39,544 nucleotides of DNA from assembly GCA_001630475.1 (NCBI GenBank), contig KV419431.1, positions 4,869-44,412 on the forward strand, written 5' to 3'. The DNA is from Sistotremastrum niveocremeum HHB9708 (taxonomy: Eukaryota > Basidiomycota > Agaricomycetes > Sistotremastrales > Sistotremastraceae). The translations under genes were made by a program, and so were the position numbers. The notes below the pieces were generated by a model. The model saw nothing but the letters and a program-made list of their open reading frames with translations. It was not told the origin of the DNA and did not search any database. Below are positions 21,233 through 32,957 of the stretch, in pieces; the stretch's first letter is position 1, and every line of letters begins with the position of its first letter.

Positions 21233-21506
21233 TGTGCGAAATATAGCTCAGTGATTGTGTACAACACTGAATATATTGAGTAATGCTACCTGTGCGAAAT
21301 ATAGCTATACAGGTCATCAGCGAAAGAATGACACTATACAAGACGAATACTGACCTCAGTGATTGTGTACAACACTGAGGTTCAGTCTAAACTCCGCTGA
21401 ACTATCTATACAGTCGATTGCCATGGTTGAGACTCCGCTCAACCTAGTGGCATAGCGTCCGGCTCAACTCCCCCTGCACTCTGCTACGGGCTCGATAATC
21501 TCAACA
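21233..21506 (-). repeat. 5' LTR of the copia element
   Basis: 274 bp, matching the LTR at 17084-17357. It is followed by the target duplication GATTC at 21507-21511. It should contain the promoter of the element. Confidence 0.95.
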
Positions 21507-22850
21507 GATTCCTTCTGTCAAACATCGTCCCTGGAAACAAATGAGCCGTCGGTCCTCCCTCAGACACCTTAAGCCTTGCAGTACCCAGAAGAAGTTGCTT
21601 GTCCTCATCTCGACTTCTGTCGTCCTTGTCGAACAATGATGTGCTGCGGCGGAATCGGATGCACATTCGGCGTTCATCGTGCAGATTGAGACTTCATGTT
21701 CGATTAAAGACGTTGAGGGTCGAGCTTGGATTAGATCAATGACGAGGTGAGCCTCGTGATTATGTGACGAAGTGACCAGCGAGGTTTTTGAGGTTGAGGG
21801 GTCTGGCCATCTTACGTATTCGGCTATTGAGAGCATAATATTCGAGTACTTACAAGACGAGATCATCAACGCACCTACATTGATATTTAGCTCTGAAGGA
21901 TTCGCGCATTGTCTAGTGACGCGAAGGCGGCGATGAGAAGATCCTGATCGTCGAAGAGGACCAGAAAGTTGCTCAAGCTAGGCTCAGCTCAGCATTAGTT
22001 CACGACCGCGATGAGAGGTTCAAAGCACGCACCATTCATGCTAATGCGTTGAAAGGCACTCGTGACTCAGATAGATGCAACAGATAGAAGGAAGGGTTGC
22101 TGACAGATATCGCTGGCAATCAACAATCGATAGGGATGGGTTCAAAATAACTCCTTTGCTCTCAGCAAACACTCTGAAGTTTGAACCGCGCTCGACTGTC
22201 TGACAGCGTCCAAGAAGTTGATATCGGATCCTTTGTCTTGATTATAGACTTCAGTCTCGCCGACACGGTGGCAACACCCATGATGGAAGGATTTATGCCG
22301 AGACATGCAGCTGAATCGTAACGACGAGAGATGAGACAGGAGGAGTATACTAGACATTGATAGTTTCAAAGAACCTATTCATGCGGTCAGTACTCTAGCT
22401 CAACACCCCCGATGTTGCTCGAGTATCACGCACCTTAATGCCGTTCGCCCCAAACTCTCTAGACTGATAGACTGACATCCCACCAGACCAATTCCCACAC
22501 CGAGTCTTGTCTTGCGCGTATACATCGAAGAAGCTGGTCCACTCGGAAGTGAGTCGCGAGGAGTTTCGGATTTGGGTCCATTTTTGCTTTGACAAAGGAA
22601 AATTGCTAGCATCGAGGGACTGGCCAGATCATCGTTTCAGGAACGGAGCATGCGGTATTGGAGACTGCGAGACAGGATTGACTGATGACAGTGATGGATG
22701 TTGGAACACAAGGGGCCATTGAGCAGGAATATCGACAGAACGTCCAAACCATCCGTAAGCGCCGATAGTCGTGTAACGATTTAAATTGTGAATTCCAGAG
22801 CAGCGCCTCCACGAAGTCATTGAAAGAAGTGGGGTTCAAGTCAATGGGAT

Positions 22851-23358
22851 TATGAGCAGCCTGAAACGACTAAATGACAAGATTTTGAGCTTGACCCTAA
22901 AGCCTAAAGGAGCCAGCTGAAGAAAGAAGCGGCATCATGATGGAAGCAGGGGAAGTGCCGGAAACAAGCCAAGCTCGCCTTCGACCTAGGTTCGACCAGA
23001 GCTCAAAGACTTGATTTTACTATGATCAGCTTGATAGACAGGTTTCGAAAGAAAGCATAGATATATCTGATATAGGGACAATTCTCACGCCGGAAATCAT
23101 AGATCAAATTTGAGACGACAGCATCAGTAGATGTCCCGCGAATGCGGTGCAGGGGAGATGTAACGACGGGCCTTCCTACATGCTACGAACGATATCAAAC
23201 TTGTCGTCAGGAGCGGACGCTGATAAGGCAACCTCGAAATCGTAGTACCTCTAGTAACATCGCTCGATGGATGCGCCGCTACCCCTCATAACCTCGCCCC
23301 CCATCCAAAATCACATCGCTCTTCTTGCCTCTGACCAACTCGCATCCCCCTCTTCCAT
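22851..23358. promoter_or_regulatory. Region upstream of copy 3
   Basis: About 500 bp with no gene I can support. The stretch just before 23359 is C/T-rich, like the leaders of the other copies. An earlier ATG (23267) opens a different, 67-codon frame that does not match the family. Confidence 0.35.
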
Positions 23359-26300
23359 ATGGCACCTCTCCATTACTCAGAGATGGAAGGAACAAGGGCG
23401 CTTAAGATTGACCGGAAGCCTTTCGAGCCCAGCTTGGCTTCAGATATTCACGTCGGGTTCGACGAGTTAGTCATTTTGATGAAGGAACAAATCGCAGTTG
23501 CCAGAGAACAGACAGAAGAGATAAAGGAGCTGAGGAAGGTCGTCGAAGACCGTGGAATCCATCTCAAAGACGAAGAATTGGCTGAGGTTGATGGTGAGTC
23601 GGCTATATTGAATGACTGCGCCGAGCCTGACATCGAGACGACCAGAAGGCCAAGATTCAAAAAGTTCACGGAGTCGAACTGGAGAGACAAGAAGCCGATC
23701 TTCCAGTGTCCAGCAACCATCTGAGTAAGCGTCCATCCATCAAAGATGGAGTCGTTGTGTGACCGGCCCTTGAAACAACGTCCAGCGCAGATGTTGAGTC
23801 CGAGGATGAGCCTCAAACAGCAGTGGCACCATCTTCATCTCCCGGGGCCATAGAGAAAGCCATTTTGCTGTTGAACGAAACCATGACCAGGGTCAAAGAG
23901 ACCCTCCTCGACCATAGCACCAAGTTGAACGTACTGATCAAAGATGCGATGAAAGGTGAGTGAAATGAAACCAAGGTAATCGAGTTAAGCTCACGAGAGG
24001 GATCCAGATGATCAACCGTACGACGAAAAAGACTTGGACGACGAATCAACTTGTACGGCTTTGTTCGAGATGGCGATGACGAGGACAAAGGAAGAAGTCG
24101 ATGAGTGGATCAAACGCTTGGACGCGTCATTGGTCTTTGTGAGTGATACTGTTCCTGAAGGATGGTAAATGAGTAACAAAACTCACAACGGGATGATAGA
24201 TTGCATTGTACTCGGCGGTGCTCACCGCATTTGTCGTGCCTGCCACCCAGAATCTCTTTCCATCATCGAACAACACCCCGGGCTACTCCACCGCATCTCC
24301 TCCCCCTGTTCCAAGAATCCCAGCGCAGAACCTATGTGTGTCGTATTATCTTGCATTGATCATTGCGGTGAGTCGTATTGGTCGGCGAGAACGATGAACG
24401 GCTCATCAACAAGCCACAACAGATGCTGGATGCAGTTTTGTCTGTCCTGGGCCGCCAATGGATGAGCAAGTTGATCACTCGTCCGGAAGGAAGTACATAC
24501 AAGGAGAGACTGCTACGACACATCGAACGTGAGAGGCTAGCCAAACCGTGGCTCCGTCTCCTGGTTGAAGGACTACACGTCTTGCTCCTCTGGTCAATCG
24601 GCCTGTTTGTGACCGGACTGTTGTATCAGTTGTGGAATCTTGGAGGACCTTTTGAAGAACCCTTACCAAGGCTGCTAGTGACGTGGGGACTGGGTGTTGT
24701 CCTCTTGGTGGGAATCCTGGCAGTGGTTCTCGCTGCATCCGTGCATGCGCTGATTTACGAAGCTTCTCCTTTCGGCGGACCATTCAGCCGACTATTTCTC
24801 GGAGCAGCTCTGAACATGGCAAGAAATTTTCAGCCATGGATGAAACGACTTGAACAAGCCGGTCTGTGGTTGGATATCCGACACCAGAACCGATGGCTAC
24901 AGTTTCGGCGAATATTTTCAGGAGTCGGACGAGCTCTTGCTATGCCATTGTGGCTGTCGTTCCATCTAGTCGAAACATGGAGGGTCAGACTGAAGCTGGA
25001 TGACGACAGACAGCTTGGTGCTACCTACATGGAGCTTATTGCTGAAGCCAGTGATCCGGCACTGTTGGAACGCGCAGTGGCCTCGTTCTCTTATGTGAAG
25101 TGGTACGACGAAGGGAAAGGATCTGTGGTTCAGGTCTTGAAGACAGGCAATCGACTGATGGCGACGGACACCTCGATTCGAGTACGGGAGACATTGAGAG
25201 CACGTGCCAGGTGGTTGATCCCCTCCGATAGCCAAGAGTTGCGATTGCTAGGTGGCATCTTCACCAAGGAGCTAGTCCAATTCTTCCTTGCAGTCCACTC
25301 GTACCCCGAACGTTTCCGGAACTCGCTGTTGGAGGCGGCATTCAAAGCAGGAAACGAGGATCTACGTCCTCTAGCTGCTCTTCCATTTGATGAATGCGTC
25401 GCTCGAGTAATGGCCTCGTATAACCACGAGGGGAGGTTGGGAGAACGAAAGTGGCTTTTTTATTTGGCGGAGAATCATTGCGCCAAACTGTTGAAGGAGG
25501 GAAAGACAGAGGACGTCTCGCGAATTCTCTCCCACGTCGACCGCCTTGACCTCATCAAGTCAATCATCCAAAGCCCATCCTTCGTTAACCTCATTCTTGC
25601 AAGATTAATCGCTGAGGTCGACAAACACGAGACTCTCATCCAAATCAATCAATTCGTCAAGACTATCAAGAAAACCAGACTCGGTCCTCGATCCCTCTCC
25701 AATGTCTTCATTGCGCTCGCCGATCCTCCTCCGACTGACATCGATCTCTCGCATATCATTGATTATATCTCCCGACATCCACACAAATTTTCTTGGAAGG
25801 ACACTTGCGAAACAATCATCAGTTATCTCAACTCTTTCGCCATCGCCCAAATCTCAAATCGAGGTGCTGTCCGTCGATTTCTGCGCCTGTGTGTGGACCC
25901 AGAACCTCGCGATATCGACGGCAAGGATCTTTGGGGATGGACCATGTTCGCAGACAAGACACGGATCTGTGACAATGCCCAGACACTATTAGACGGTATG
26001 TGGCGTTCACCTTCGGCTTGTTGTTCATGACCAGTTACATCGACTTACACGTATGTTGCGCAGCACTTAATCATCTTCCCCCTCTTCCTGCCAACGCTCT
26101 TAATCCAGAGTCTCGCCCCCCATTGTCCCCGCATCGCGGCCTTACACCTCACCGATCAGTCATGGCCCAGCCCCCCGTCATACCCTTTGATGCCCAAATC
26201 CCGTTACCACTCACTGACCCCACTGACAACGACGAGGACGAAAACGAACATGTCCTTCAAAGTAAGATCAAGCGCTCCATTGCTTTGATGTTGTATTCCA

Positions 26301-26386
26301 TCAACCGTCGACATCAACCCACGACTACAGAACCACATGCAGTTTTCAACAAGGTGCCGCAGCTCGAGGCCCGCGGAGGCGCATGA
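23359..26386 (+). CDS. DUF6535 family membrane protein, copy 3 (864 aa)
   Basis: Exons: 23359-23593, 23791-23955, 24008-24138, 24200-24367, 24423-25995 and 26064-26386, in phase throughout, 865 codons with stop. Intron 1 is unusually long for this family (197 nt) and may hide a lost or alternative exon. The N-terminus lacks the DPFD[ST]P segment of copies 1, 2 and 4 but keeps a coiled coil (ELVILMKEQIAVAREQTEEI). Exon 2 is short (55 codons against 74). DUF6535 starts near residue 140. Membrane segments begin with IALYSAVLTAFVVPATQNLF (about 178), then LCVSYYLALIIA plus MLDAVLSVLG, and two more within residues 275-345. The helical region contains EASDPALLERAVASFSYVKW and LRPLAALPFDECVARVM. The final exon ends HAVFNKVPQLEARGGA. 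The gene appears intact. Confidence 0.85.
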
Positions 26387-26483
26387 TCATGATCATCTGA
26401 TCATTTCTCTGTCTTTCTCTTCTGTCTGCCTGTGCAGCACCGTTCATTTGATACTAGATTTAGATAGCATATTGTTGCGAATA

Positions 26484-27574
26484 TCAAGAGTTTGATATAT
26501 TGCTGAATAATCGAGGACATCCAAAGAAGTGATGCATCGCCCGCGAGACGTTGCATTTATTCAGAGCCACAGAGGGATTACTGATCGAAAGAAGAATGCG
26601 TCTGATCCAACATTCGCTTGGTATTGGAGGCTGGGACGATCCCCGATGGCTGTCGACCATCCGCCATAAGTCAAAGAACGTCGCCGAAGCAGAAGATACA
26701 CGTCGAATTTGGGAAGGCAACCGTGTTGTTTCGTAACGATCAGATGGTCAAAACGGGAGAGTGAGAGACAGAAATTCGGCTCTTGCTGAGAACGTATGCT
26801 GAGCGGTGAAGAAAAACTTGGGAATGGAGCTGGGATACGTTGAGTGATCATCAATGAGAGCAGACGAACTTGGGTTTTCAAACGTACCTGAGTGTCGCGC
26901 AAAGTCTCGCACCCAAGCATGAACTGTCTCTCAGTCATATATCCCATCTGTTGCCCGTTCTTGTCCATCTCCTCCTTCGCAGGCTCGTCTCACAGCGACA
27001 TACATGTTTGACATCGTCTTCATATCTTCTGGGAACGATCGGATGGAACGAAGTCGAATTCGAATCTGAGAGGGTCAGAGAATACGAGGAGTAGAGACCT
27101 CACAACAGTGCCACACCCTTGCATAAGAGAGGTTCGTGATTCGGATACGTCGTCGTAGACTCTGAGCTGATAGAAGATCCCGGAAGTGTCATAAATGAGA
27201 CATTGGAACGAAGGAATCGGAACAGCCAGATATGTCGGATTTCAGAAGGCTGATGGTAATCTGGAGCCAGACTTAGTCCCAGAGAGGTACAGAACGAGCC
27301 TGGAAACGTATTTTGATCACAGAGGATACAAGATGTGAGTCGTACTCTTTCGGCGTGAGTGAGGCATGATTTCGGCCTGGCGCTTCCAGCGAACACGATC
27401 TCTGAATTTGTCTCGCAGTCTTCGGGAGCCTCTTCAATGGATTGCTATTGGACGCTTATGAGATTGAGTTTGCTAGAATCACACGTTCTTACTCACTTCG
27501 TAAGGCCTGCCGTCGCACACGTCGAACGGCTTGTGGGAGACGGACTGTACAGACTCGAACGAAGTGAGCGATAG
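26484..27574 (-). CDS. Hypothetical intron-containing gene (partner of copy 3)
   Basis: Not recognised. Two - strand segments look coding: 27100-27396, with clustered cysteines (LTSCILCDQNTF, GSFCTSLGLSLAPDYHQ), and 26561-26968, which contains FCLSLSRFDHLIVTKQHG and YGGWSTAIGDRPSLQYQ. By position and orientation it corresponds to the other partner loci (convergent to a DUF6535 copy). The splice pattern is unresolved and boundaries are approximate. Confidence 0.3.
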
Positions 27575-27731
27575 GAGGATGGGAATATTGATGGCTGAAT
27601 CAGTGACATCTTTAGATTCTATTCAAACTCAGTGAATGCAAGTCATGTGAGAACGACGTACTCGTAAGCCACCCGATGCCCGCCACCACTGACACGTCAT
27701 CAAAAACCATCACTCGTTCTCTTGCTGAGTC

Positions 27732-27974
27732 TTGCATCCTATCGCCATCTATATCGATCTAGACGTACTGCGGGTGGTATTCCCAAGGCATCGAGATAGA
27801 ATCTCGAAAAGGTCTCCGCGGATGAACGAATGCTACGCCAACAGTTTTGAATGTGGTGGTCGGCATGCGCGACGAGTGAGAGCGAGACGCGTTGCAGAGG
27901 CTGATTCGGGGACACCAAAGCAGCTTTTTGACAGTTTACGTGAGGAAGATCTCGTCAGATTGTCATCCATCTGA
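27732..27974 (+). CDS. Hypothetical small reading frame, partner side of copy 4
   Basis: An open frame of 80 codons ending TGA with coding-like composition (LFDSLREEDLVRLSSI at the end), possibly the end of an exon of the + strand partner locus of copy 4. The listed start is not secure because the frame may continue from an upstream exon. No domain, signal peptide or membrane segment is seen. Confidence 0.25.
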   Translation: MHPIAIYIDLDVLRVVFPRHRDRISKRSPRMNECYANSFECGGRHARRVRARRVAEADSGTPKQLFDSLREEDLVRLSSI

Positions 27975-28684
27975 GTTCGAGGGAACGAGTGAAACTCTTC
28001 TGTGCGAAGCGTGGTACCAATCTAGATTCCTTGCCGTCGCCTAGGTCAAAATCATTTCTTGATCCTCATTGGCGAGGAAGACAGTTGTCAATGCTCTTTC
28101 TGTATATCGCTTAGCACAGAGAGACAATTCCATCGAACAAGACTCACGAGTTAGGGATACTTAGAACGTGCTACTAGTGTTAGGCTGCAGCAGCCTAGGC
28201 ATCAACAAGATCAAATAAAGCACCCGCCAACGCCTTCAGCTATCATAGAGAGCTTTCTCGGATCGAATGATGCCTAGAACTGGCCAAAATTTCTCTGGGA
28301 GATCTCATTCTGGCGTTCAGGAAAAAGAAGCTCCGCTTACATCCGAACTCGCCAGTTGGCTTGTCCAGCATTCATGACGGACATCGACACTTCTGATCAC
28401 TGCCATCCAACGCTCGCTCCAATCTCTCTTGAAGTCCAGATCTGAGACCCACATTAGCCTACTCAAAAGGCCTGCACCAACATCTCTCGTACTCGTACGG
28501 CCTTCTCGAAGCATCATCAAATCGGTGGAAACAGAGATCTCGGATGTGGATCTTGGGTAGAGGACGGGAGTGACTTGGCACATAGATCGCGAAAGAGGTC
28601 GATGCATGATTTGTCGTTGCCTAGGCTACGTTCGTAACTCGTAAGTCCTCATTTCTCCCCGATTTCCTTGCAAGACGACTAATC
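27975..28684. other. Unassigned stretch between partner fragments
   Basis: No convincing gene. Short open stretches occur on both strands (28317-28607 on -, fragments on +), none with a recognisable motif. It may contain introns or unresolved exons of the + strand partner locus of copy 4. Confidence 0.3.
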
Positions 28685-29170
28685 TTGAGGCCCTCTTTAT
28701 ACGCACAGACCTGGTCCAAGTCTCTGATTCCGTGTTCAAGAGTTGACAACCCCAATTCCTCTAATTTCCCTGCCACGGAGGTTGTTCTTCGGCGAATTCC
28801 TTCTTTGAGAAATGACCAAAGTTGTCTGCACTTGTGCAATCGTCTGCCTGCATCATTATCCCGTGAAAGCATACTCGAATTCTCGTTGGGACTCGAACAT
28901 CCAGAATCAACTCATTCTTTGCTTCCTCGTTTCAGGCACGACCTCTTCTTCAACTTCAAAATTTCTGGAAGACACTCTCGCTGGCTTTCGGGTCCGCTGG
29001 TCTCTGGTCATGTTTTTTGATCTTCCCTTTCGGGGATTTAATGTCTTGTACTGTCCGTCGCTCTCAATGTTCAAAGACGGCGCGTTCGTTTTAAACCTGA
29101 TACTGTGTTTCACACTTAAGGTCGGATACTGTGCACAATATTGGATCCATTCCGGCATTGAAACATGCTG
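28685..29170 (+). pseudogene. Partner-locus block after copy 4, diverged paralogue
   Basis: A + strand frame (28685-29020) contains VVLRRIPSLRNDQ and LLPRFRHDLFFNFKISG. These line up with FLRRISSEKTLEAF and LPDLRHKVFHYDF of the blocks at 35414-35730 and 9811-10059. The following DNA (CTTGTACTGTCCGTCGCTCTC) is also shared with 9880-9905 on the opposite strand. It converges on copy 4, as expected for the unit. Product unknown; the frame closes early, so it is either one exon or a relic. Confidence 0.4.
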
Positions 29171-29229
29171 AGAAAGTCGGGATAATTTTCGAGATCTCGA
29201 ACCGATGAACTGTGCTAGACGCCCATTAG

Positions 29230-32178
29230 TCATCCTAAGCCTGGTGCCGGAGCAAAGACCACCTGCGAATTCGCAGGGAATGGTGGATCAGACTCAGAAA
29301 CAGACGACGAGAGACAGAGTTGAAGATGATCAGGCGGGAGGGTGGTCATGGGAATAGCAAAGTGTGATTGTGCCGAAGCGACAACGTCGATATCAATATC
29401 TGCGGAAGGTGGGGAAAAGGAGTTTGCGGAAGGGGGCAGAAGAGGATCTCGCAGCCAGGGTGAAATGTGGTTGGAGGGCGGGATGTAAGACAGAGGGTGA
29501 GGTGGTGATGCTGGCTGACTGGGGGGACAGGCGATTGCATCGGTTGTGAGAGACAGAGAAGCGAGTCCTGATGAAACAGTCAGCATGAGGGGTAGGAAGA
29601 GAGGCAAGGGCTACTCGCCTGCTAAGAGGATGCGAGCTTGAGCACGAGCTTGAGCACTGGTGAGATACCGATAGCCGTGCTCATCGCAGAATTCTGCATC
29701 AACATGTCGATTGAGGAATTGGCGGATAGCAGTGCGATCGGAGAGTTTTGAGAGTGGATAAGAGGTCAGATAGCTCATGATCAGGGTGCTGGTATGCTCC
29801 CAAGTCCAGCGGTACGGATGTCGAGAGAGATAGTCGATGAGCGGCGACAGATCAATGGTAGTTGGAGGAGGATCAGCGAGAGCGAGAAAGACCCAGGAGA
29901 TAGAGTCTGGACCAAGTCGTGACTGATCAACTGTTGTGATGAACTCATTGATTTGGCGCAGAATTTCGAGTTTGTGGTCTTTGACAATGAGTCTGACAAG
30001 ACGGTAGCTGATGACACCTGGGAATTGAATAAATGATTTAATGAGGTTGAGTGGATTGACGTGGGAGAAGATCCTCGTGACGTCAACTCCTTTTCCCTCT
30101 AGATCATGACAATGTTCCTGTGCCAAGTCAAAGATCCTCTCCCGATCTCCCAATTTCCCCGGGTGACTGTACGAGCACAGAATGTGAGCGATACATTTCT
30201 CGAATGGCAGAGCAGCGAAGGGACGGAGATCGGCGTTGTCAGCGTCAAAAGAAGCGGACAAGACTTCAGCTGAGAAATGAGTAGAGAAAGGATATGACTT
30301 GATGATGGAGTGCATGACATCCTCGCTGATATTCACATTGTTCTCTGCACAGTGTTTGACAAAGGGAAAGATTCGCGATCTGAGGGTCTCGCGGACTCGG
30401 ATTGAGGTGTCTGTCGCTGTGAGTCGGTTCCATGTCTTCTTCAGCCGATCCACAGATCCTTGACTTTGTCCTTGACTCCAGACCCATTCTACATACGAGA
30501 AGGATCCCACCGCGCGTTCCAAGAGTTTCGGATCGCTTGCTTCGGCAATCAAATCCATATACGCAGTCCAAAGCTTCTGGTCAGCATTCAGTCGAAGCTC
30601 TACTCTCCACACATTGACCAGCTGGAACGCCAACCACAATGGAGCAGCAATCATTTGTCCCAGAATGCGAAGGACCTTTCGAAAGGGACGTCGCCTGTAT
30701 TTGAACCGATCGTCCAACCATCCTGCGACCCCTTCGACTTGTTTCATCCAAGACTCGAAAGATCCTGCCATCTTTCGTGTAGCCATGAAAAGTGTCCGGC
30801 TGAACGGACCCCCAAAAGGCGAAGCTTCGTAGATCAGTGCATGCATCGACGCACCCAGCACAACCGAGAGGATACTCAGTGATAAGAATATCCCTAAGCC
30901 CCACGTTATCAGCAGCCTAGGCACGTCTTCCTCAAAGGATACTCCGAGATTCCACAGCTGATATAGCAGCCCAGAAACGAACAGGCCGATGGAGCAGAGT
31001 AGCAGTGCGTGTAGTCCTTCGACCAGAAGACGGAGCCACGGCTTGGCAAGTCTTTCTCGTTCCAGATGACGCATGAGTCGTTCCTTGTAAGTATTTCCCT
31101 CGGGTCGATTTGTGAGCTTGCTCATCCACTGGCGCCCTAGGACAGAAAGTACTGCATCCAGTACCTATTACAGCCGCTCAGTCACATTTTCCTTCTCTGA
31201 CCAGACCGATAGGGCATACCGCAAGGATTAGGGCGAGATAATAAGAGACGCAGACGTTCTGGGCTGATATATCCGGAACCGGTGGAGGAGAGTAAGTGGG
31301 ATTTGATGAAGCGTTATTCGACGAGGGAAAGAGGTTTTGGGTGGCAGGAACCACGAAGGCGGTGAGCACAGCTGAGAACAATGCTATCTGTGGCTTGGTC
31401 ACTTACAATTTCAAATCTTTCATCAAAGTACTCACGAATACCAACGACACGTCCATTCGCTTGATCCACTCGTCCACCTCCTCTTTTGTCTTCGCCATTG
31501 CCATCTCGAACAGCGCTGTACACGTCGACTCATCGTCAAGTTCCTTCTCCTCGTATGGTTGATCATCTATCGCCAGCCGTCAATTGACATCTAACTCATA
31601 GTCCGGGCTACAGACCTTTAATTGCATCTCTGATCAAAATATCAAATTTTCTGCCATGGTCGAGCAGCGTATCCTTTATATTCCATAGAGTATCCTTGAC
31701 GCTCTCAATTACGGCGGTCAGGTGCTGGAACGTTTCGTTGACTGGACTTGTCGGCGACTCTATGTTCAAGCTTCCAGCTACTTTGACTGAAGATCGAGGT
31801 TGATAAGTCGTTTGACGTTCATCGTCTTCTTGGAAATCTTCGAATACTCAGTCAGTGCTGACGAATACGGTATGATGCAGGCAACTCACTTCTAAGGACC
31901 CCCTTTCCTTTTCCTTCCATCTGCTTTCCGAGACTCTCTACTGATCTCCTGAGATCCATTATCGCCTCCTTCTGCTCCTCAAACGACTTGTGATGGATTT
32001 CCGATTTAGCATTCTGCTCTTTGACGAGGCTGACTAACTGTCTGAAGATTGGGGTATCGAAAGGATCTACGACGGAGACCGTGTGTGATGGTGAGTAGGG
32101 TGCTTCAAATGACACCTTGGGAATCTCGTTCGTCTTAGTTTTGGGAGATGGTGACTGTGAACTTGAAGACGTCGACAT
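29230..32178 (-). CDS. DUF6535 family membrane protein, copy 4 (897 aa)
   Basis: Exons on the - strand: 32178-31890, 31837-31616, 31566-31436, 31387-31220, 31164-29619 and 29567-29230, 898 codons with stop, all phases consistent. Intron 5 (29618-29568) starts GCGAGT, a GC-AG intron at the place where copies 1 and 5 have GTGAGT; unspliced, the frame would stop two codons later. Residues about 35-55 hold VDPFDTPIFRQLVSLVKEQN, followed by a coiled coil. DUF6535 starts near 178 (DDESTCTALFEMA). Membrane segments are at about 215-234, 258-283, 316-342 and 352-381. The helical region has EASDPKLLERAVGSFSYVEW. The last exon is Pro/Ser-rich and ends QVVFAPAPGLG. No damage is visible. The ATG at 32178 is the first in frame after a C/T-rich leader. 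Confidence 0.87.
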
Positions 32179-32597
32179 GAGAGATAGCGGATGGTGGGAG
32201 TATGACGGAGGGAGATGTGAAGGCAGACTAGGCAAACTAGACAAAGAGGATGCGGATTTAATGCATTCTGTGAGCGTCGATCAGCGCTCAGCTGAAGGCC
32301 CTTAGACTGCTGATGCGATGATGGTAACGCGACCTCGCGACTTTCCCCGCAAGGGAGAGACTCTCCTGCTGAATTCAGTATTTGATTTCCTCGAACGGGA
32401 TACTAGGGCTCGTAAAGCAGCCAATTTCGATTGAAGGCGACACCATCTACATATACTTGCTCGGTATACTCGAGTAATGCGTGCAGCAGCACTTAGCCGG
32501 CCATTGAGCGCCTATCTGACATAAGCCATCGACCTGGAATGATGCGCCGTTCATCTTAAATAAATTTTCGAAAAAAAAAAAGATCGAACGTCTTCAT
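32179..32597. promoter_or_regulatory. Upstream region of copy 4
   Basis: C/T-rich leader (coding strand) just upstream of the copy 4 ATG, then about 350 bp without a supportable gene. An A11 run lies at 32571-32581. Confidence 0.35.
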
Positions 32598-32957
32598 TCA
32601 TATCCTGAATATTGCCTCTACCGTATTCTTTGTCGACCTTGTGGATGCTCGAATTTGAATTTGCTCCCGGTGTTTGTGGTTCTCAGCGCCAAACAGGGCC
32701 AAACAGGCCTCTTCGTTCCTCTGGGGATCGCTTTTCTCTGATAGTTTCAAAGGTTGACGCGTTTCTGGCTGGACATCCTCATCTCTTCGGCTGGCTTGGC
32801 AGACATCTTGCTTCGTGGGATAGCAAAAAACACAGACATATGGCACCAGACTCGAGTTAGATGCGACCTCGAGCCACGTCACTTTTTCGACTTCGGGGAT
32901 CGATAAGATTACTCTGTCTACGACGTCTGTACTTGTGGAGATATTAGACTGGTGCAT
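32598..32957 (-). CDS. Hypothetical reading frame upstream of copy 4
   Basis: An open frame of 119 codons with even amino-acid composition (RVILSIPEVEKVTWLEVASN near the N-terminus), ending at 32598. No domain is recognised. The + strand over the same bases (32612-32860) is also open and protein-like. By the symmetry of the array, a + strand partner of copy 5 would be expected to start here, so strand choice is uncertain. Confidence 0.3.
   Translation of the reverse strand: MHQSNISTSTDVVDRVILSIPEVEKVTWLEVASNSSLVPYVCVFCYPTKQDVCQASRRDEDVQPETRQPLKLSEKSDPQRNEEACLALFGAENHKHREQIQIRASTRSTKNTVEAIFRI

Larger units (their letters stand above)
17084..21506 (-). mobile_element. Ty1/copia LTR retrotransposon, gag-less, 4423 bp
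   Basis: Two 274-bp TG..CA LTRs (17084-17357 and 21233-21506), which I read as identical base for base, are flanked by the 5-bp duplication GATTC (17079-17083 and 21507-21511). The coding strand is -. The internal region is only 3875 bp and holds one 1248-codon ORF in the copia order protease-integrase-RT-RNase H. No gag domain and no CCHC zinc knuckle is present in the ORF or in the 134-bp leader. The primer site and polypurine tract are intact. Identical LTRs and an unbroken ORF mean recent insertion. The missing gag implies that particle protein came from another copy. Confidence 0.95.
16440..22850 (-). pseudogene. Partner gene of copy 2, interrupted by a copia element
   Basis: Sequence on both sides of the retrotransposon reads as one - strand gene. 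Removing 17084-21506 and one GATTC leaves ..AGAAGGAATCAG then GTACGT, a 52-nt intron (17025-17076) with a CTAAC branch site and TAG acceptor. Next comes a 194-codon open frame (16440-17024) that starts exactly at the acceptor. The upstream exon (21512 to about 21870) is open in two frames, so the reading frame is not settled. The 194-codon run favours one frame; the other stops at 16835. Further 5' segments are 22142-22369, 22395-22595 (ending SREFGANGIK at a GTGCGT donor) and 22606-22839. The product is not recognised. The insertion probably abolishes the normal transcript. Confidence 0.55.
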
